A stretch of DNA of 64,000 nt from Chitinophaga silvatica (GTDB lineage: Bacteria; Bacteroidota; Bacteroidia; Chitinophagales; Chitinophagaceae), in assembly GCF_003419895.1 (NCBI RefSeq), contig NZ_QPMM01000006.1:516340-580339 (forward strand), written 5' to 3'. Below are positions 9,281 to 19,297 of the stretch, piece by piece. Each line of letters begins with the position of its first letter. Position 1 is the first letter of the stretch. The translations under genes and the position numbers were made by a program. The notes under the pieces were generated by a model. That model was not told the DNA's origin. It made no database searches and saw nothing but the letters and a program-made list of their open reading frames with translations.

Positions 9281-10243
9281 ATGACACCATCTTTCCCTGA
9301 CAATGCTATGCAGGACGAGGCGCTATATACGCTACTCTGTAAGTATCTGCTTCAAGAAGCGGATACTACTGAACGTGCCTGGGTAGAAGAATGGAAAGCT
9401 CTGGATTCCGGAAATCTGGTCCTGCTCCAATCGCTGGAGCGATTACTGAAAGTAGTTACTGCCCCTTCCGTTGAGGATACGGCAAATACTCAAGGTGCCT
9501 GGGCTCAGCTTTTCGATAAAATTGATGATACACCTGTAAAACGTTTGCCTCGTTTCGGATGGTGGAAAGTTGCCGCTTCTGTGCTGGTAATATTAGGTGC
9601 CAGCTGGTGGATGATTGCCCATTTTTCTGCTCAGGTGTATAAAGGTCCGGAAATGGCTACCCTGGAAGATGGAAGTAAAGTTCAACTAACTCCTTCCGCC
9701 AAACTAACAGTAGGCCGAGACTTTAACGGACGCCATCGCATCGTAAAACTTACAGGTGCCGCTACTTTTGAAGTAAATGGTGATCCTCAGAACCCATTTG
9801 TTATTGAAGTGGGTAAATCTGAAGTTAAAGTACTGGGTACTAAATTTACAGTCGATTACCAACCAGCCAATGCTGCATTAAAAGTGCATGTAAGTGCCGG
9901 AAAAGTAATGGTAATTGATCATAAACAGCAAGACAGTGTAATATTAACGGATGGAATGTTGCTGCAACAGGATAATAATAAACCTGAATTCAGAATTGCA
10001 GCCAACATAAGCGACTTAAATAAAAAAGCTTTATCCTTTAATAATACTACCCTGGAAGAAGTATTGCGTACTCTTACAGAAGTATATGATATTAAGGTCG
10101 AAGTCTCAAATACAGATCTCCTGCATTTACCTGTACATGCTAACTTCACAAGTGAAACACCAGACGAAGTACTGAAATATCTGGCATTGACTCTGGGTGC
10201 AACCTGTGAAAAAGTAAACGAACGTCAATACAAATTAAAATAG
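9281..10243 (+). CDS. FecR-type anti-sigma factor
   Basis: Inner-membrane regulator that holds the partner ECF sigma factor and receives a signal from the TonB receptor through the periplasm. The cytoplasmic N-terminal part (about residues 1-93) is acidic and helical. One membrane helix lies at about 94-115. The periplasmic FecR domain follows (about 118-215: MATLEDGSKVQLTPSAKL, then VLGTKFTVDY). A C-terminal DUF4974/STN-like domain ends the protein (LEEVLRTLTEVYDIKVEV). It lies between the sigma gene and an STN-bearing receptor, completing a trans-envelope signalling set. Confidence 0.93.
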   Translation: MTPSFPDNAMQDEALYTLLCKYLLQEADTTERAWVEEWKALDSGNLVLLQSLERLLKVVTAPSVEDTANTQGAWAQLFDKIDDTPVKRLPRFGWWKVAASVLVILGASWWMIAHFSAQVYKGPEMATLEDGSKVQLTPSAKLTVGRDFNGRHRIVKLTGAATFEVNGDPQNPFVIEVGKSEVKVLGTKFTVDYQPANAALKVHVSAGKVMVIDHKQQDSVILTDGMLLQQDNNKPEFRIAANISDLNKKALSFNNTTLEEVLRTLTEVYDIKVEVSNTDLLHLPVHANFTSETPDEVLKYLALTLGATCEKVNERQYKLK

Positions 10244-10296
10244 CTGATACCTGCTAAATCAAAGGTATTACTGCTCACACTTTCAATTAAGGTTTT

Positions 10297-12903
10297 ATGT
10301 CGTTAGCTGCGAAACTGCTGACGGGAATGTTGATTTTTTGTTTCCCTTTGAGAGTCTTTGCCTGGAACTGGCAAACAAAAATTACTGTAGTGGTAAAGGA
10401 CCAAACCCTGGAGCAAGTATGCGCGCTGATCGAAAAGGAATATGGTATTCATTTCCTTTATAGCCCCGGGTTAGTCAATTTATCAGAAAAAGTAAGCATT
10501 ACTGCTTATAATCAACGCTTGAAAAAAGTGCTTGAAGCCTTGCTGTGTCCCGCCCATATCCGCTTTGCCAGGGCTGGTGAGCAAATCATTTTGCTGCCCC
10601 CTAAAAAACAATCTATTACGGTTAATGGATTTGTCAGAGATGCTGTCAGTAACGAAAATCTTATTGGTGCAACTATTTACGACCCTATCACAAAACAAGG
10701 CACTATCACAAATGCTTACGGCTTTTTCAGTCTTACTCTCCCTGTGGATACTGTCAACTTATTTATCTCCTATATAGGTTATCAATCTAAACAATTAACA
10801 GTAACAGATAATCAGTCTGGTATCCTGCAAATACAACTACCGCTGGAAGGTAACTTACAGGAAGTAGTTGTACATCCATCTTCAAGCCCCTTACAGGAAC
10901 AAACGCAGATGAGTAAAATGTCGCTTCCCAATACTGCTGTTAAAGGAATGCCCAGACTACTCGGAGAGGTAGATATTATGCGCACTTTGCAATCATTGCC
11001 CGGGGTAAATGGTGGAATGAATGGCGCAGGTGGATTATATGTCAGAGGAGGGAGTCCAGACCAAAACCTGGTGCTGATAGATGGTAGCCCTGTATTTAAT
11101 TCCAGCCATTTTTTCGGTGTGTTTTCCCTGCTCAATGCAAACGTTGTAAAAACAACCGACCTGTATAAAGGCGCATTCCCGGCCCGTTTCGGAGGCAGGC
11201 TGTCTTCGATCATTGATATTGCCACCAAAGAGGGTGACATGAAATCCTTTCATGGGGATGCTGCTATTGGCTTAATTTCTACTAAGTTCAATCTCGAAGG
11301 ACCAATCATCAAAGACAAAACCTCTTTCATGATTTCGGCCCGCCGTTCATATCCCGATTTACTAATCAAACCAATGCTGGTACAGGACGATGGTTTAGGC
11401 AGGGACGGCGATTTTCAGGCTTTCTTTTATGATTTCAATTTAAAAGTAAATCACATTATTTCACCAAAAGACAGAATATTCTTTAGTTTTTATAAAGGAG
11501 ATGATTTCTTATTGCTGGAAGATAAAGAAGAAAGTAAAAATACCCAGGGCAGCAAGTTTCAGCTGGGTTGGGGCAATACTATCGCTGCTATAAGATGGAA
11601 CAGGGTGTATAGTCCAAAACTTTTCTCCAATGTTACAGCCAATTATTCTCAGTATTCTTTCTTTACTCAATTCGAGAATAAGTATCTGAAAATCGACAGT
11701 GTAAACCTTTCCAATATCAGTGGGAAGTATAATAGTACAATGGCCACTGCCGGTCTGAGAATCGATTTTGATTACCGGCCAATGCCTGCCCACACGATTA
11801 AGTATGGAGCCGTGGCAACAATGCATTACTTTAAGCCAGCCAATTCTTCATTTGAAGATACTGAAAGCCCTGTAAAGCCTTTGGATACGCTTAATAAGGG
11901 AATGCGAATCAATGGAGTTGAGATGTCGCTGTATGCTGAAGATGAATGGAGAATGCGACCTAATTTCTTTGCAAACATTGGTGTACATGGTTCTATGTTT
12001 GTTGTGGAAGGCCGGTATTATTACTCATTGCAACCCCGTTTGGGCCTACGATATCTTTTACCTGGCAACTGGGCTGCCAAGGCTGCATACACGCATATGA
12101 ACCAGTACATTCATTTGCTGTCTGGTAGTGCTATCAGCTTGCCTACGGATCTTTGGGTTCCCTCTACCCAGCGAGTGGCGCCCATGTATTCCCACCAGGT
12201 TACTGCTGGCATTGCCAAAACATTTGAAGAAATGTATGAGCTTTCCCTGGAGGGGTATTTTAAATCTATGTACAACATGATCGAGAACAATGAAAATACT
12301 ACCATCTTTAATAAAGACGTAGGCCGTTGGGACGAGCATGTAACCGTAGGAAAAGGATGGAGCTATGGTGCTGAAGTAATGTGGCAGAAAAAGGAAGGAA
12401 ATACAACCGGATGGATTGGTTATACATTATCATGGTCGAACCGGCGGTTTCCCGGACTGAACGATGATAAAACCTATCCGTTTAAGTACGATCAGCGCCA
12501 TAATATAGAGTTGGTTTTAGTACATCAGTTGGGGAAGAATTGGGAGGTTTCAGCTTCCTGGCATTATAATTCCGGAACTCCGTATACTATGCCGGTGTCT
12601 TCTTATGGCGGGATTGAAAATCCTTCGCCCTGGGAGCCTTCAACTCCCACAACCATTGATAAATATTCTGAGATCAATAATTTCAGAGGAAGAGATTCAC
12701 ATCGTTTAGACGTTGGCATTACCTATAGTAAACAGAAGAAGCGTTGGCTCAAAAGCTGGAATTTCAGTGTCTATAATGTTTATAACAGGAGGAATCCATA
12801 TTTCTATGTTATGGATGTAGACCCTGTATCGATGAAGCGTTATTTGAACCAGATTACCATATTGCCTATTTTACCAAGCATAACATATGCAGTGAAATTT
12901 TAA
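10297..12903 (+). CDS. TonB-dependent receptor with STN signalling domain
   Basis: Outer-membrane active transporter of 868 aa. It has a signal peptide (cleavage near FAWNW), an STN domain at about 28-105 (TLEQVCALIEKEYGIHFLYSP), a carboxypeptidase-regulatory-like beta domain at about 108-195 (GFVRDAVSNENLIGATI), and a plug (about 215-310) with GGLYVRGGSPDQNLVLIDG. A 22-strand-type barrel follows. The C-terminus is aromatic (YAVKF). The STN domain should contact the FecR protein encoded just upstream. The DUF4249 lipoprotein 10 bases downstream is its usual partner. The substrate is unknown; it is not a SusC-class receptor because no SusD follows. Confidence 0.94.
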   Translation: MSLAAKLLTGMLIFCFPLRVFAWNWQTKITVVVKDQTLEQVCALIEKEYGIHFLYSPGLVNLSEKVSITAYNQRLKKVLEALLCPAHIRFARAGEQIILLPPKKQSITVNGFVRDAVSNENLIGATIYDPITKQGTITNAYGFFSLTLPVDTVNLFISYIGYQSKQLTVTDNQSGILQIQLPLEGNLQEVVVHPSSSPLQEQTQMSKMSLPNTAVKGMPRLLGEVDIMRTLQSLPGVNGGMNGAGGLYVRGGSPDQNLVLIDGSPVFNSSHFFGVFSLLNANVVKTTDLYKGAFPARFGGRLSSIIDIATKEGDMKSFHGDAAIGLISTKFNLEGPIIKDKTSFMISARRSYPDLLIKPMLVQDDGLGRDGDFQAFFYDFNLKVNHIISPKDRIFFSFYKGDDFLLLEDKEESKNTQGSKFQLGWGNTIAAIRWNRVYSPKLFSNVTANYSQYSFFTQFENKYLKIDSVNLSNISGKYNSTMATAGLRIDFDYRPMPAHTIKYGAVATMHYFKPANSSFEDTESPVKPLDTLNKGMRINGVEMSLYAEDEWRMRPNFFANIGVHGSMFVVEGRYYYSLQPRLGLRYLLPGNWAAKAAYTHMNQYIHLLSGSAISLPTDLWVPSTQRVAPMYSHQVTAGIAKTFEEMYELSLEGYFKSMYNMIENNENTTIFNKDVGRWDEHVTVGKGWSYGAEVMWQKKEGNTTGWIGYTLSWSNRRFPGLNDDKTYPFKYDQRHNIELVLVHQLGKNWEVSASWHYNSGTPYTMPVSSYGGIENPSPWEPSTPTTIDKYSEINNFRGRDSHRLDVGITYSKQKKRWLKSWNFSVYNVYNRRNPYFYVMDVDPVSMKRYLNQITILPILPSITYAVKF

Positions 12904-12913
12904 AAGTCAGGAT

Positions 12914-13762
12914 ATGTGGAAGTATTTCGTTTATGCACTTGCGTTATTTTTTATTAGTTGCGAGAAAAGGATAGAGTTGAGCCTGCCGTATGAAGGAGAT
13001 AGGATTGTTGTTAATTCTCTCATACAGCCGGATAGCCTTATTTATCTTAGAGTTACAAAAAGCACGCCCAGTAATGTTTATAACGAATCAGGGTTTCCGG
13101 AAATTGAAAACCCGGAAATTCGTTTAGCCTCCAACGATATCAATTTGCCGGCGTTAACTAAGCAAACTATCAATGGGCAAACCTGGTGGGTATCTTCATC
13201 GCCGGCCGAATTAGGCAAAAGATATACGGCTACAGTGAATGCTGTAGGCTTAACTACGGTAACGGCAACGGATACCCTGCCGCTTGCGCCGGTGGCGGAG
13301 CAGGCAGGAGCAATGCGTAACAGTAACAGAATTCAATTTTTACTGAAAGACAGGCCGGGTGTTACCGATTATTACAGAATAAAGATAGCGGCTCTTGCTC
13401 CCGGAGAAACAATTCCAAACTGGTTGCAATTCCGGTTAGATCCAACATTTAATAATAACCTGGTCGATTTCTTTACACGTGGTAATTATAGTAGCCTTGT
13501 AATGAATGATGAAAGATTTGATGGAAAATCTGTCATGTTTGTTTTGCAAACAGAAAAACCGATTACTAGTGGCACTCAATTAACAGTGGAAATTAGTTCA
13601 CTTACCGTTACTACTTATCAGTATTTAAATTCTTTATATGCACAATTACAGAATGGTACTGCTGTTACGGGTGTTCCTGTGCGTGTGTCTTCTAATGTAA
13701 TTAATGGTTATGGTATTTTAGGTGGCATAAACATTAAAAAGTTGACAATTAAAGTTGATTAA
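12914..13762 (+). CDS. DUF4249 family surface/periplasmic lipoprotein
   Basis: Lipoprotein of 282 aa with a short signal and lipobox (FFISC-EK, Cys at about 16), followed by a beta-rich domain recognisable as DUF4249 (RIVVNSLIQPDSLIYLRVTKS). DUF4249 proteins are typically encoded directly after STN/carboxypeptidase-regulatory TonB receptors and are assumed to help substrate capture; no biochemical role is established. It starts 10 bases after the receptor stop, so it is in the same operon. It is the last gene of the sigma/FecR/receptor unit. Confidence 0.85.
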   Translation: MWKYFVYALALFFISCEKRIELSLPYEGDRIVVNSLIQPDSLIYLRVTKSTPSNVYNESGFPEIENPEIRLASNDINLPALTKQTINGQTWWVSSSPAELGKRYTATVNAVGLTTVTATDTLPLAPVAEQAGAMRNSNRIQFLLKDRPGVTDYYRIKIAALAPGETIPNWLQFRLDPTFNNNLVDFFTRGNYSSLVMNDERFDGKSVMFVLQTEKPITSGTQLTVEISSLTVTTYQYLNSLYAQLQNGTAVTGVPVRVSSNVINGYGILGGINIKKLTIKVD

Positions 13763-13768
13763 ATCCTG

Positions 13769-14026
13769 CTACAGATCATCTTCTTCCGCTTTTCCTGAAA
13801 TTACATTGCTAAGGTCAACAGACATATTAATAGAGTGTTTGATGATCACACTGTCTATTGCTTTTTTTACTGCCGGCCTGGCCTTACTTAGTGTAGGATA
13901 GTTTTCTGCTGCCAGTTTTTTTGCAGCTTCGATTAATCCATCCTGTAGGTTGACAATTCTCATTTGTTCCTGCATAGTGTTTTCGTTGAGTGGCGAAAGA
14001 GGATCTAGTAACTCATCCCAATCCAT
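13769..14026 (-). CDS. Small acidic hypothetical protein
   Basis: An 85-aa protein I do not recognise. It is acidic at both ends (MDWDELLDPLSPLNEN, SGKAEEDDL) with a predicted helical middle (LIEAAKKLAAENYPTLSKARPAVKKAIDSV). It has no signal peptide, cysteines or membrane segment, so it is probably cytosolic. It is convergent with the DUF4249 gene, with six bases between stops. Base usage resembles its neighbours, and the clean ATG after a long AT-rich intergenic region supports a real gene. Confidence 0.6.
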   Translation of the reverse strand: MDWDELLDPLSPLNENTMQEQMRIVNLQDGLIEAAKKLAAENYPTLSKARPAVKKAIDSVIIKHSINMSVDLSNVISGKAEEDDL

Positions 14027-14421
14027 TATATTAATATTTTAGCTACTCTATAAACACAGAAAAAACGAATTAGTTGAACCACGAACGAAATTTTTCCAGG
14101 AAACGTTTAAAAAAAATGTTTTATCAATCAGTTTGGTAAATAATTATTTAATGATTTATAGAATAAATATTTTGTAACTATTTGATAGTTATTTATTTAG
14201 ATTGATGATTTTAAATTGACAGGTCAAAAGGCTTCATAATTCCCGAATGGAAAAATGATTTTCCTGATATGATCAGTAGAGCGGGATTTCTTCTTTTAAT
14301 TTTGATTATACCCCTGAAACGAGTTAGTCGTTCATTGGTTGTTTATAATAGATAAAGAGTGATGTATTAGTCCTGATAGCGGCCTGTACAGGCCGCTCAG
14401 GCACAATAAAATTTGTAGCCC
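14027..14421. other. Gene-free AT-rich stretch with a 20-bp perfect palindrome
   Basis: No gene is visible. The stretch is AT-rich except for a perfect GC-rich palindrome at 14378-14397 (AGCGGCCTG, TA, CAGGCCGCT) ending 24 bases before the DUF6686 start codon. No T-run follows on either strand, so it does not look like a simple terminator; an operator or mRNA hairpin near the start is possible. Confidence 0.55.
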
Positions 14422-14742
14422 ATGTGTAATTATCAAACCTTGTATCATAGTAAAACAGGATACGCAATTCGTTGCCAACAGTGTAAAGGAATTCAGCTGG
14501 CTTTTGGCACCACGGTGATCAGCTTCAATCATGAAGAATTTGAATGCTTTAATAAAATGGTCACCCGCCTGGCGGATGACCATATTCATTCATCAGAACA
14601 TGAAAAGGCTATATGCTTGCCATTACCTGCCGATCATGTAATGATGTTATTAACACCCTCGGAGATAGCTGTATTAGCTGATATGACAGCAGAAGTTCAG
14701 GCACTTCTTCAGACCTATTCCATTTTGGAATCGGCCAATTAG
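14422..14742 (+). CDS. DUF6686-like small protein
   Basis: A 106-aa cytosolic protein. The N-terminal part has a C-x2-C pair ([15 protein letters not shown], residues about 18-32) suggestive of metal binding or a structural knuckle. I recognise the pattern, from memory, as the Bacteroidota family DUF6686, of unknown function. The C-terminal half is acidic and helical ([20 protein letters not shown]). It is convergent with the decarboxylase gene, with the stop codons overlapping. The start lies 24 bases after a 20-bp palindrome that may regulate it. Confidence 0.7.
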   Translation: MCNYQTLYHSKTGYAIRCQQCKGIQLAFGTTVISFNHEEFECFNKMVTRLADDHIHSSEHEKAICLPLPADHVMMLLTPSEIAVLADMTAEVQALLQTYSILESAN

Positions 14743-16127
14743 TGATGGAATCCTCCTGCTTCTTCCTGTGTAAGCGGTTCTTTTACCGGATGCTTCTCGA
14801 AGTATTTAACACAACGGGTATAATCCTGAATGAGCATGTCCGCCATATCACGACTAAAACCATGACGTATTAAAACACGTTGAACCGTTATATCTGCAGC
14901 CGAACCGGTTAGCGGATAGGAAGCGATCTGCCAGCCACGTGAACGGATTTTATCTGAAAGATCGTACAACGTAAATCCGTGGTCGCCTGGCTTCATCGTC
15001 CAGCAGGCACCAGGTATGCCGCCTTTCCCGTTATACAGAATATCGAAGTGCCCCAGTTTATTAATTGCCTCCGCTATATAGGCACCATGATCCAGGCAAG
15101 CTTGTTGCAATTTCCTGTAGCCCTCACGACCATGACGAAGCAGGTTATAATACTGGGCAACTATTTGACCGCCTGGCCGGCTGAAATTCAGTGCAAATGT
15201 TGGCATATCGCCACCCAGATAATTCACCCTGAAAATTAAATCTTCCGGTAAATCTTCTTTTTCGCGCCAGATTACCCAACCCACGCCCAGTGGACTCAAA
15301 CCAAATTTATGTCCGGATGCATTGATGGATTTTACTCTTGGAATCCTGAAATCCCATACCAGATCCGGCGATACAAAAGGTGAAATAAATGCACCGCTGG
15401 CTCCATCTACATGGATCGGAATATCCAATCCGGTATCTTGTTGCAGCTTATCCAAAGCTTTTGCAATCTCCAATACCGGTTCATACATCAGCGTAAAGGT
15501 TACACCAAAGGTTGGAACAACGCCAATGGTATTTTCATCTACCAATTCCAATACTTTTTCAGGAGTAAGATTATATCTGCCATGCTCCATTCCTACTTCG
15601 CGTAATTCCACATCGAAGTACCGCGCAAACTTATGCCAGCAAACCTGTACAGCACCACAAATAAGATTGGGTTTATCTGTAGATTTACCTTCCTTTTTCC
15701 TTTTCTCACGCCATTTCCATTTCAATGCTAATCCACCCAACATCGCTGCCTCACTTGAACCAGTTGTGCTACATCCCATAGTGGACGAGCTTTTTGGGGA
15801 ATTGAACAAATCGGCAAGAATATGCACACATCTGTTTTCTATTTCAGCAGTTTGTGGATACTCATCTTTGTCAATCATATTTTTATCAAGGCATTCATCC
15901 ATTAGTTTATGAACGTATTCATCTAACCAGGTTTGACAAAAGGTAGCCAGGTTCATTCGGCTATTTCCATCCAGCATTAACTCATCGTGCACCAAATGGT
16001 ATACAGTACGCATATCCTGGGCTTCATCAGGAATCTTATACTTAGGGATGCTTTCACGACTATCGGCAGAAGCATATAAGCCAATGCGGGAATTTTCGTT
16101 TTCTTCTTTTCGTGTGAATAGAGGCAT
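14739..16127 (-). CDS. gadB: Glutamate decarboxylase (PLP-dependent)
   Basis: Converts L-glutamate to GABA and CO2, consuming a cytosolic proton. The 462 aa match bacterial GadA/B. PLP-site residues are visible: TTGSSEAAM (121-129), [10 protein letters not shown] with Asp241, and the Schiff-base lysine Lys274 in [13 protein letters not shown]. The protein ends with two histidines (GGFHH). E. coli GadB uses a C-terminal histidine to close the active site at neutral pH, so pH control is plausible here by inference. It is divergent from an AspT-type exchanger gene 183 bases away, and a porin and an exported glutaminase follow there, supporting one glutamine/GABA system. Confidence 0.95.
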   Translation of the reverse strand: MPLFTRKEENENSRIGLYASADSRESIPKYKIPDEAQDMRTVYHLVHDELMLDGNSRMNLATFCQTWLDEYVHKLMDECLDKNMIDKDEYPQTAEIENRCVHILADLFNSPKSSSTMGCSTTGSSEAAMLGGLALKWKWREKRKKEGKSTDKPNLICGAVQVCWHKFARYFDVELREVGMEHGRYNLTPEKVLELVDENTIGVVPTFGVTFTLMYEPVLEIAKALDKLQQDTGLDIPIHVDGASGAFISPFVSPDLVWDFRIPRVKSINASGHKFGLSPLGVGWVIWREKEDLPEDLIFRVNYLGGDMPTFALNFSRPGGQIVAQYYNLLRHGREGYRKLQQACLDHGAYIAEAINKLGHFDILYNGKGGIPGACWTMKPGDHGFTLYDLSDKIRSRGWQIASYPLTGSAADITVQRVLIRHGFSRDMADMLIQDYTRCVKYFEKHPVKEPLTQEEAGGFHH

Positions 16128-16310
16128 AACAAGGGTACTTAAATGTGAAGAAATTCATTTCGAGATTTTAACAACTGTTGCCTGCTCTTGTTCAACTCAC
16201 AACAGAAAATTAACTGTCTGTACCCCGATTGAACAAATAGAATATCGGCTGTGTTACCTATAACAACCATCGAGTTTCATTTATTCTTCTACTTATCAAT
16301 CTGTTACTAA

Positions 16311-18014
16311 ATGACTTGGTTACATCATACATTCCAGGAATACCCAGAACTAGCCATATTTCTGACCCTCGCTGCAGGATTTTGGATAGGTGGATTAAAA
16401 GTTGGGAAATTTTCGTTAGGATCAGTAACTGGTGTGTTATTGATGGGAGTATTAGTAGGCCAAATGGATATACAGATATCTGCCAATGTAAAATCTGTAT
16501 TTTTCTTATTGTTCCTCTTTGCAGTAGGGTACAGTGTAGGACCACAATTTTTTCAGGGTCTTAAGAAAGATGGCTTGCCTCAGGTACTTTTCGCTGCATT
16601 AATGTGTGTTGTTTGCCTTGTTGCTCCCTGGTTGCTAGCGGTAGCAGCTGGCTACAATGTTGGCCAGGCAGCTGGTTTGCTGTCCGGTTCTCAAACTATT
16701 TCTGCTACCATGGGGGTGGCTTCCGATACAATTAATCAGCTTAGTGTTTCCAGTGCTCAAAAACAATCCTGGATTAATGCGATGCCCGTCTGTTATGCCG
16801 TTACCTATATTTTTGGAACCGCCGGTTCGGCCTGGCTTTTATCCAGTGTTGCCCCTATGATGCTTGGGGGATTGGATAAAGTTCGTGCTGAAACTAAAGA
16901 ATTGGAAAAAACTTTAGGCGCCGGTGATCCAACGCAGGACCCTGGAATGCGCTCTGCATTTATACCCGTTACATTTCGTGCTTATTTGGTCAGTGAACAA
17001 TCAATTGCCGCAAACAAATCTGTTAAGGATTTAGAGGCGTCATTCATACAAAAAGGTCATCGCCTTTTTGTTGAAAGAGTCAGAAAAGCAGATAAAAGCA
17101 TTATCGATCCCTCTCAGGATTATGTTATTCAACCCGGTGACGAAATTGTGATCAACGGTCGTCGGGAATATGTTTTAAGCGAAGAAGATGGATTTGGAAA
17201 AGAGATTGTTGATGACGAATTATTGAATTTTCCTGTGGAGAATGTGAATGTATATGTAATCAACAAGGAAGTAATCGGTAAAACAGTTAGGGAACTAAGA
17301 AATATGGATTACATGCATGGAGTTCCAGTTCAAAATCTTCGTCGTGCTGGTATTTCCTTACCTGTATATTCCGAAACAAAGTTGGAAAGAGGTGATCAGA
17401 TTGAACTTGTAGGATATAAGAATGATATGGACAGAGCTGCTAAAAAGATCGGTTACGCGGAAATTCCAACAGATAGAACTGATATGATTTTTGTGGGATT
17501 AGGAATAGTATTGGGAGGAATAGTTGGGGCAATGTCTATCCACGCCGGAGGAGTACCATTAAGTCTTAGTACCAGTGGTGGTACGTTGATTGCCGGATTG
17601 ATCTTTGGTTGGTTGCGCTCCCGTCACCCGGCCTTTGGAAATATTCCGGAACCAGCATTATGGGTAATGAATAATGTAGGATTAAATACATTCATTGCCG
17701 TTGTAGGTATTACTGCTGGCCCCTCTTTTGTTGAAGGATTTAAACAAGTAGGCTGGGGATTATTTTTAGTAGGAATAGCAGCAACTACCCTTCCACTGTT
17801 GGCTGGAATAATAATGGGTAGATATATTTTCAAATTCCACCCGGCACTTACACTGGGTTGTACCGCCGGGGCAAGAACAACTACTGCTGCACTTGCGGCC
17901 ATTCAGGAAACTGTACAAAGTAAACTGCCCGCACTAGGATATACTATTACATATGCTGTCGGAAATACACTGTTGATCATCTGGGGGGTGGTGCTGGTGT
18001 TACTAATGACATAA
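16311..18014 (+). CDS. Aspartate:alanine exchanger (AAE) family antiporter
   Basis: Inner-membrane protein of 567 aa of the AAE family (AspT, YbjL, YidE). It has two hydrophobic blocks of about five or six helices, residues about 12-190 and 385-567, flanking a cytosolic insert with two TrkA_C (RCK_C) domains (about 220-290 and 295-370: [22 protein letters not shown]). Each block carries a GxxxG-rich repeat ([29 protein letters not shown]). The best-known member, AspT, swaps aspartate for alanine and couples to decarboxylation. Next to gadB, a glutamate/GABA exchange role is a reasonable inference but not shown. Confidence 0.9.
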   Translation: MTWLHHTFQEYPELAIFLTLAAGFWIGGLKVGKFSLGSVTGVLLMGVLVGQMDIQISANVKSVFFLLFLFAVGYSVGPQFFQGLKKDGLPQVLFAALMCVVCLVAPWLLAVAAGYNVGQAAGLLSGSQTISATMGVASDTINQLSVSSAQKQSWINAMPVCYAVTYIFGTAGSAWLLSSVAPMMLGGLDKVRAETKELEKTLGAGDPTQDPGMRSAFIPVTFRAYLVSEQSIAANKSVKDLEASFIQKGHRLFVERVRKADKSIIDPSQDYVIQPGDEIVINGRREYVLSEEDGFGKEIVDDELLNFPVENVNVYVINKEVIGKTVRELRNMDYMHGVPVQNLRRAGISLPVYSETKLERGDQIELVGYKNDMDRAAKKIGYAEIPTDRTDMIFVGLGIVLGGIVGAMSIHAGGVPLSLSTSGGTLIAGLIFGWLRSRHPAFGNIPEPALWVMNNVGLNTFIAVVGITAGPSFVEGFKQVGWGLFLVGIAATTLPLLAGIIMGRYIFKFHPALTLGCTAGARTTTAALAAIQETVQSKLPALGYTITYAVGNTLLIIWGVVLVLLMT

Positions 18015-18048
18015 TTAACTATTCGTCGTATAAAAATTAATTATTATC

Positions 18049-19275
18049 GTGAAAGTCAAATTTACCCTTTGTCTTAATGCCTTCGTATCAATATTTTTTA
18101 CCGCTCTGATTTCAGTTCCGTTACAGGTTTCTGCACAACAGGATTCCTCTGTATATGGTAAGGGGCTTACTCGTAACGCGATTGAAAGCGGGATGTATTC
18201 AGGATTTTTATTCACCGATGTAAAAGGAATTCGCTTACAGTTTAATGGCTTTGTTCAGGCCGATTTTATTCATGACTTCATGGAGATTGGGAATGCATAT
18301 GCCATGCAGCCATCTTCAATCACTACCCCAACTGTGCATGATGGGAACACTGCTTTTTCTATTCGGCAGACGCGTTTCTCCTTTACGGCATACGGAGCCC
18401 CCGATTATAAAGGTAGGAAGCTGAAAGCTGTGTTAGAGCTGGACCTATGGGGAAGCACATCCGGTAATCCAAGATTGCGTCATGCATATATTCAGCATGG
18501 TAAATGGTTATTTGGCCAGACCTGGAGTAATTTCATGGATGGTGATAACTGGCCAAACGTAGTTGATTACTGGGGGCCTAATTCGTATATCTTTACCCGT
18601 TTGGTACAACTTCGATTTACACAGTCGCTGAGCAAACATGCAACTTTATCCTTTTCGGCCGAACAGCCGGGAGGCGATATTATGATTCCGGTCAACTGGG
18701 TTAGCAGAACTGTTTATCCGGATATAACCGGAGCCCTGCAGTTCGACTTTGGCAAAAGCAATGAAAGCCACGTTAGAATCTCCGGATTATTGCATCCCAT
18801 CGATTATAAAAATGGAAAGGGTGATAAGAAAACAAACATAGGAGGAGCAGGTAATATTTCCGGAAATATTTATCTCTCTAAAGATAATGACGTAAAATTT
18901 CAATTCGCTTACGGTAGCGGATATGCAAAATACAGTGAAGATCTGAGTGGTCTGGGGTATGATGCATTTGCACATGCTTTTGATAAACGCCTGTATAATA
19001 TACAAATGTTGGCACCCTGGTTATATTTCGATCACTTCTGGACAAAGAGTTTAGGTTCTACTATCGGTTACGGGTATTTGCATCTTAATACCAAAGACCT
19101 GAATATGCCTGGTGAAACAATTAAAGACACGCATTATGCTTCTTTCAATACAACTTATTACTACACTTCATTTTTTAAGATCGCAGGTGAAGTAATGTAT
19201 GGCAGAAGGGTAAATGTAAATGGCGACGACGGAAATGATATCCGGGCACAGTTTACAGCATTCTTTAAATTCTGA
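18049..19275 (+). CDS. DcaP-like outer-membrane porin
   Basis: Predicted outer-membrane beta-barrel of 408 aa. A signal peptide ends near VSAQQD. Then follow amphipathic strands (RLQFNGFVQADFIHDF; FSIRQTRFSFTAYG; LKAVLELDLWG; WLFGQTWSNFMD) and a terminal Phe (TAFFKF), typical of barrels. The pattern LRHAYIQ..WLFGQTWS matches the DcaP/OprB-like trimeric porin family, which passes small organic acids. It begins with GTG 34 bases after the exchanger gene and runs into the glutaminase gene with 22 bases between, so the three should be one operon. A glutamine or glutamate pore is inferred from context. Confidence 0.85.
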   Translation: MKVKFTLCLNAFVSIFFTALISVPLQVSAQQDSSVYGKGLTRNAIESGMYSGFLFTDVKGIRLQFNGFVQADFIHDFMEIGNAYAMQPSSITTPTVHDGNTAFSIRQTRFSFTAYGAPDYKGRKLKAVLELDLWGSTSGNPRLRHAYIQHGKWLFGQTWSNFMDGDNWPNVVDYWGPNSYIFTRLVQLRFTQSLSKHATLSFSAEQPGGDIMIPVNWVSRTVYPDITGALQFDFGKSNESHVRISGLLHPIDYKNGKGDKKTNIGGAGNISGNIYLSKDNDVKFQFAYGSGYAKYSEDLSGLGYDAFAHAFDKRLYNIQMLAPWLYFDHFWTKSLGSTIGYGYLHLNTKDLNMPGETIKDTHYASFNTTYYYTSFFKIAGEVMYGRRVNVNGDDGNDIRAQFTAFFKF

Positions 19276-19297
19276 TCATTCGGATAAATCTACTATT

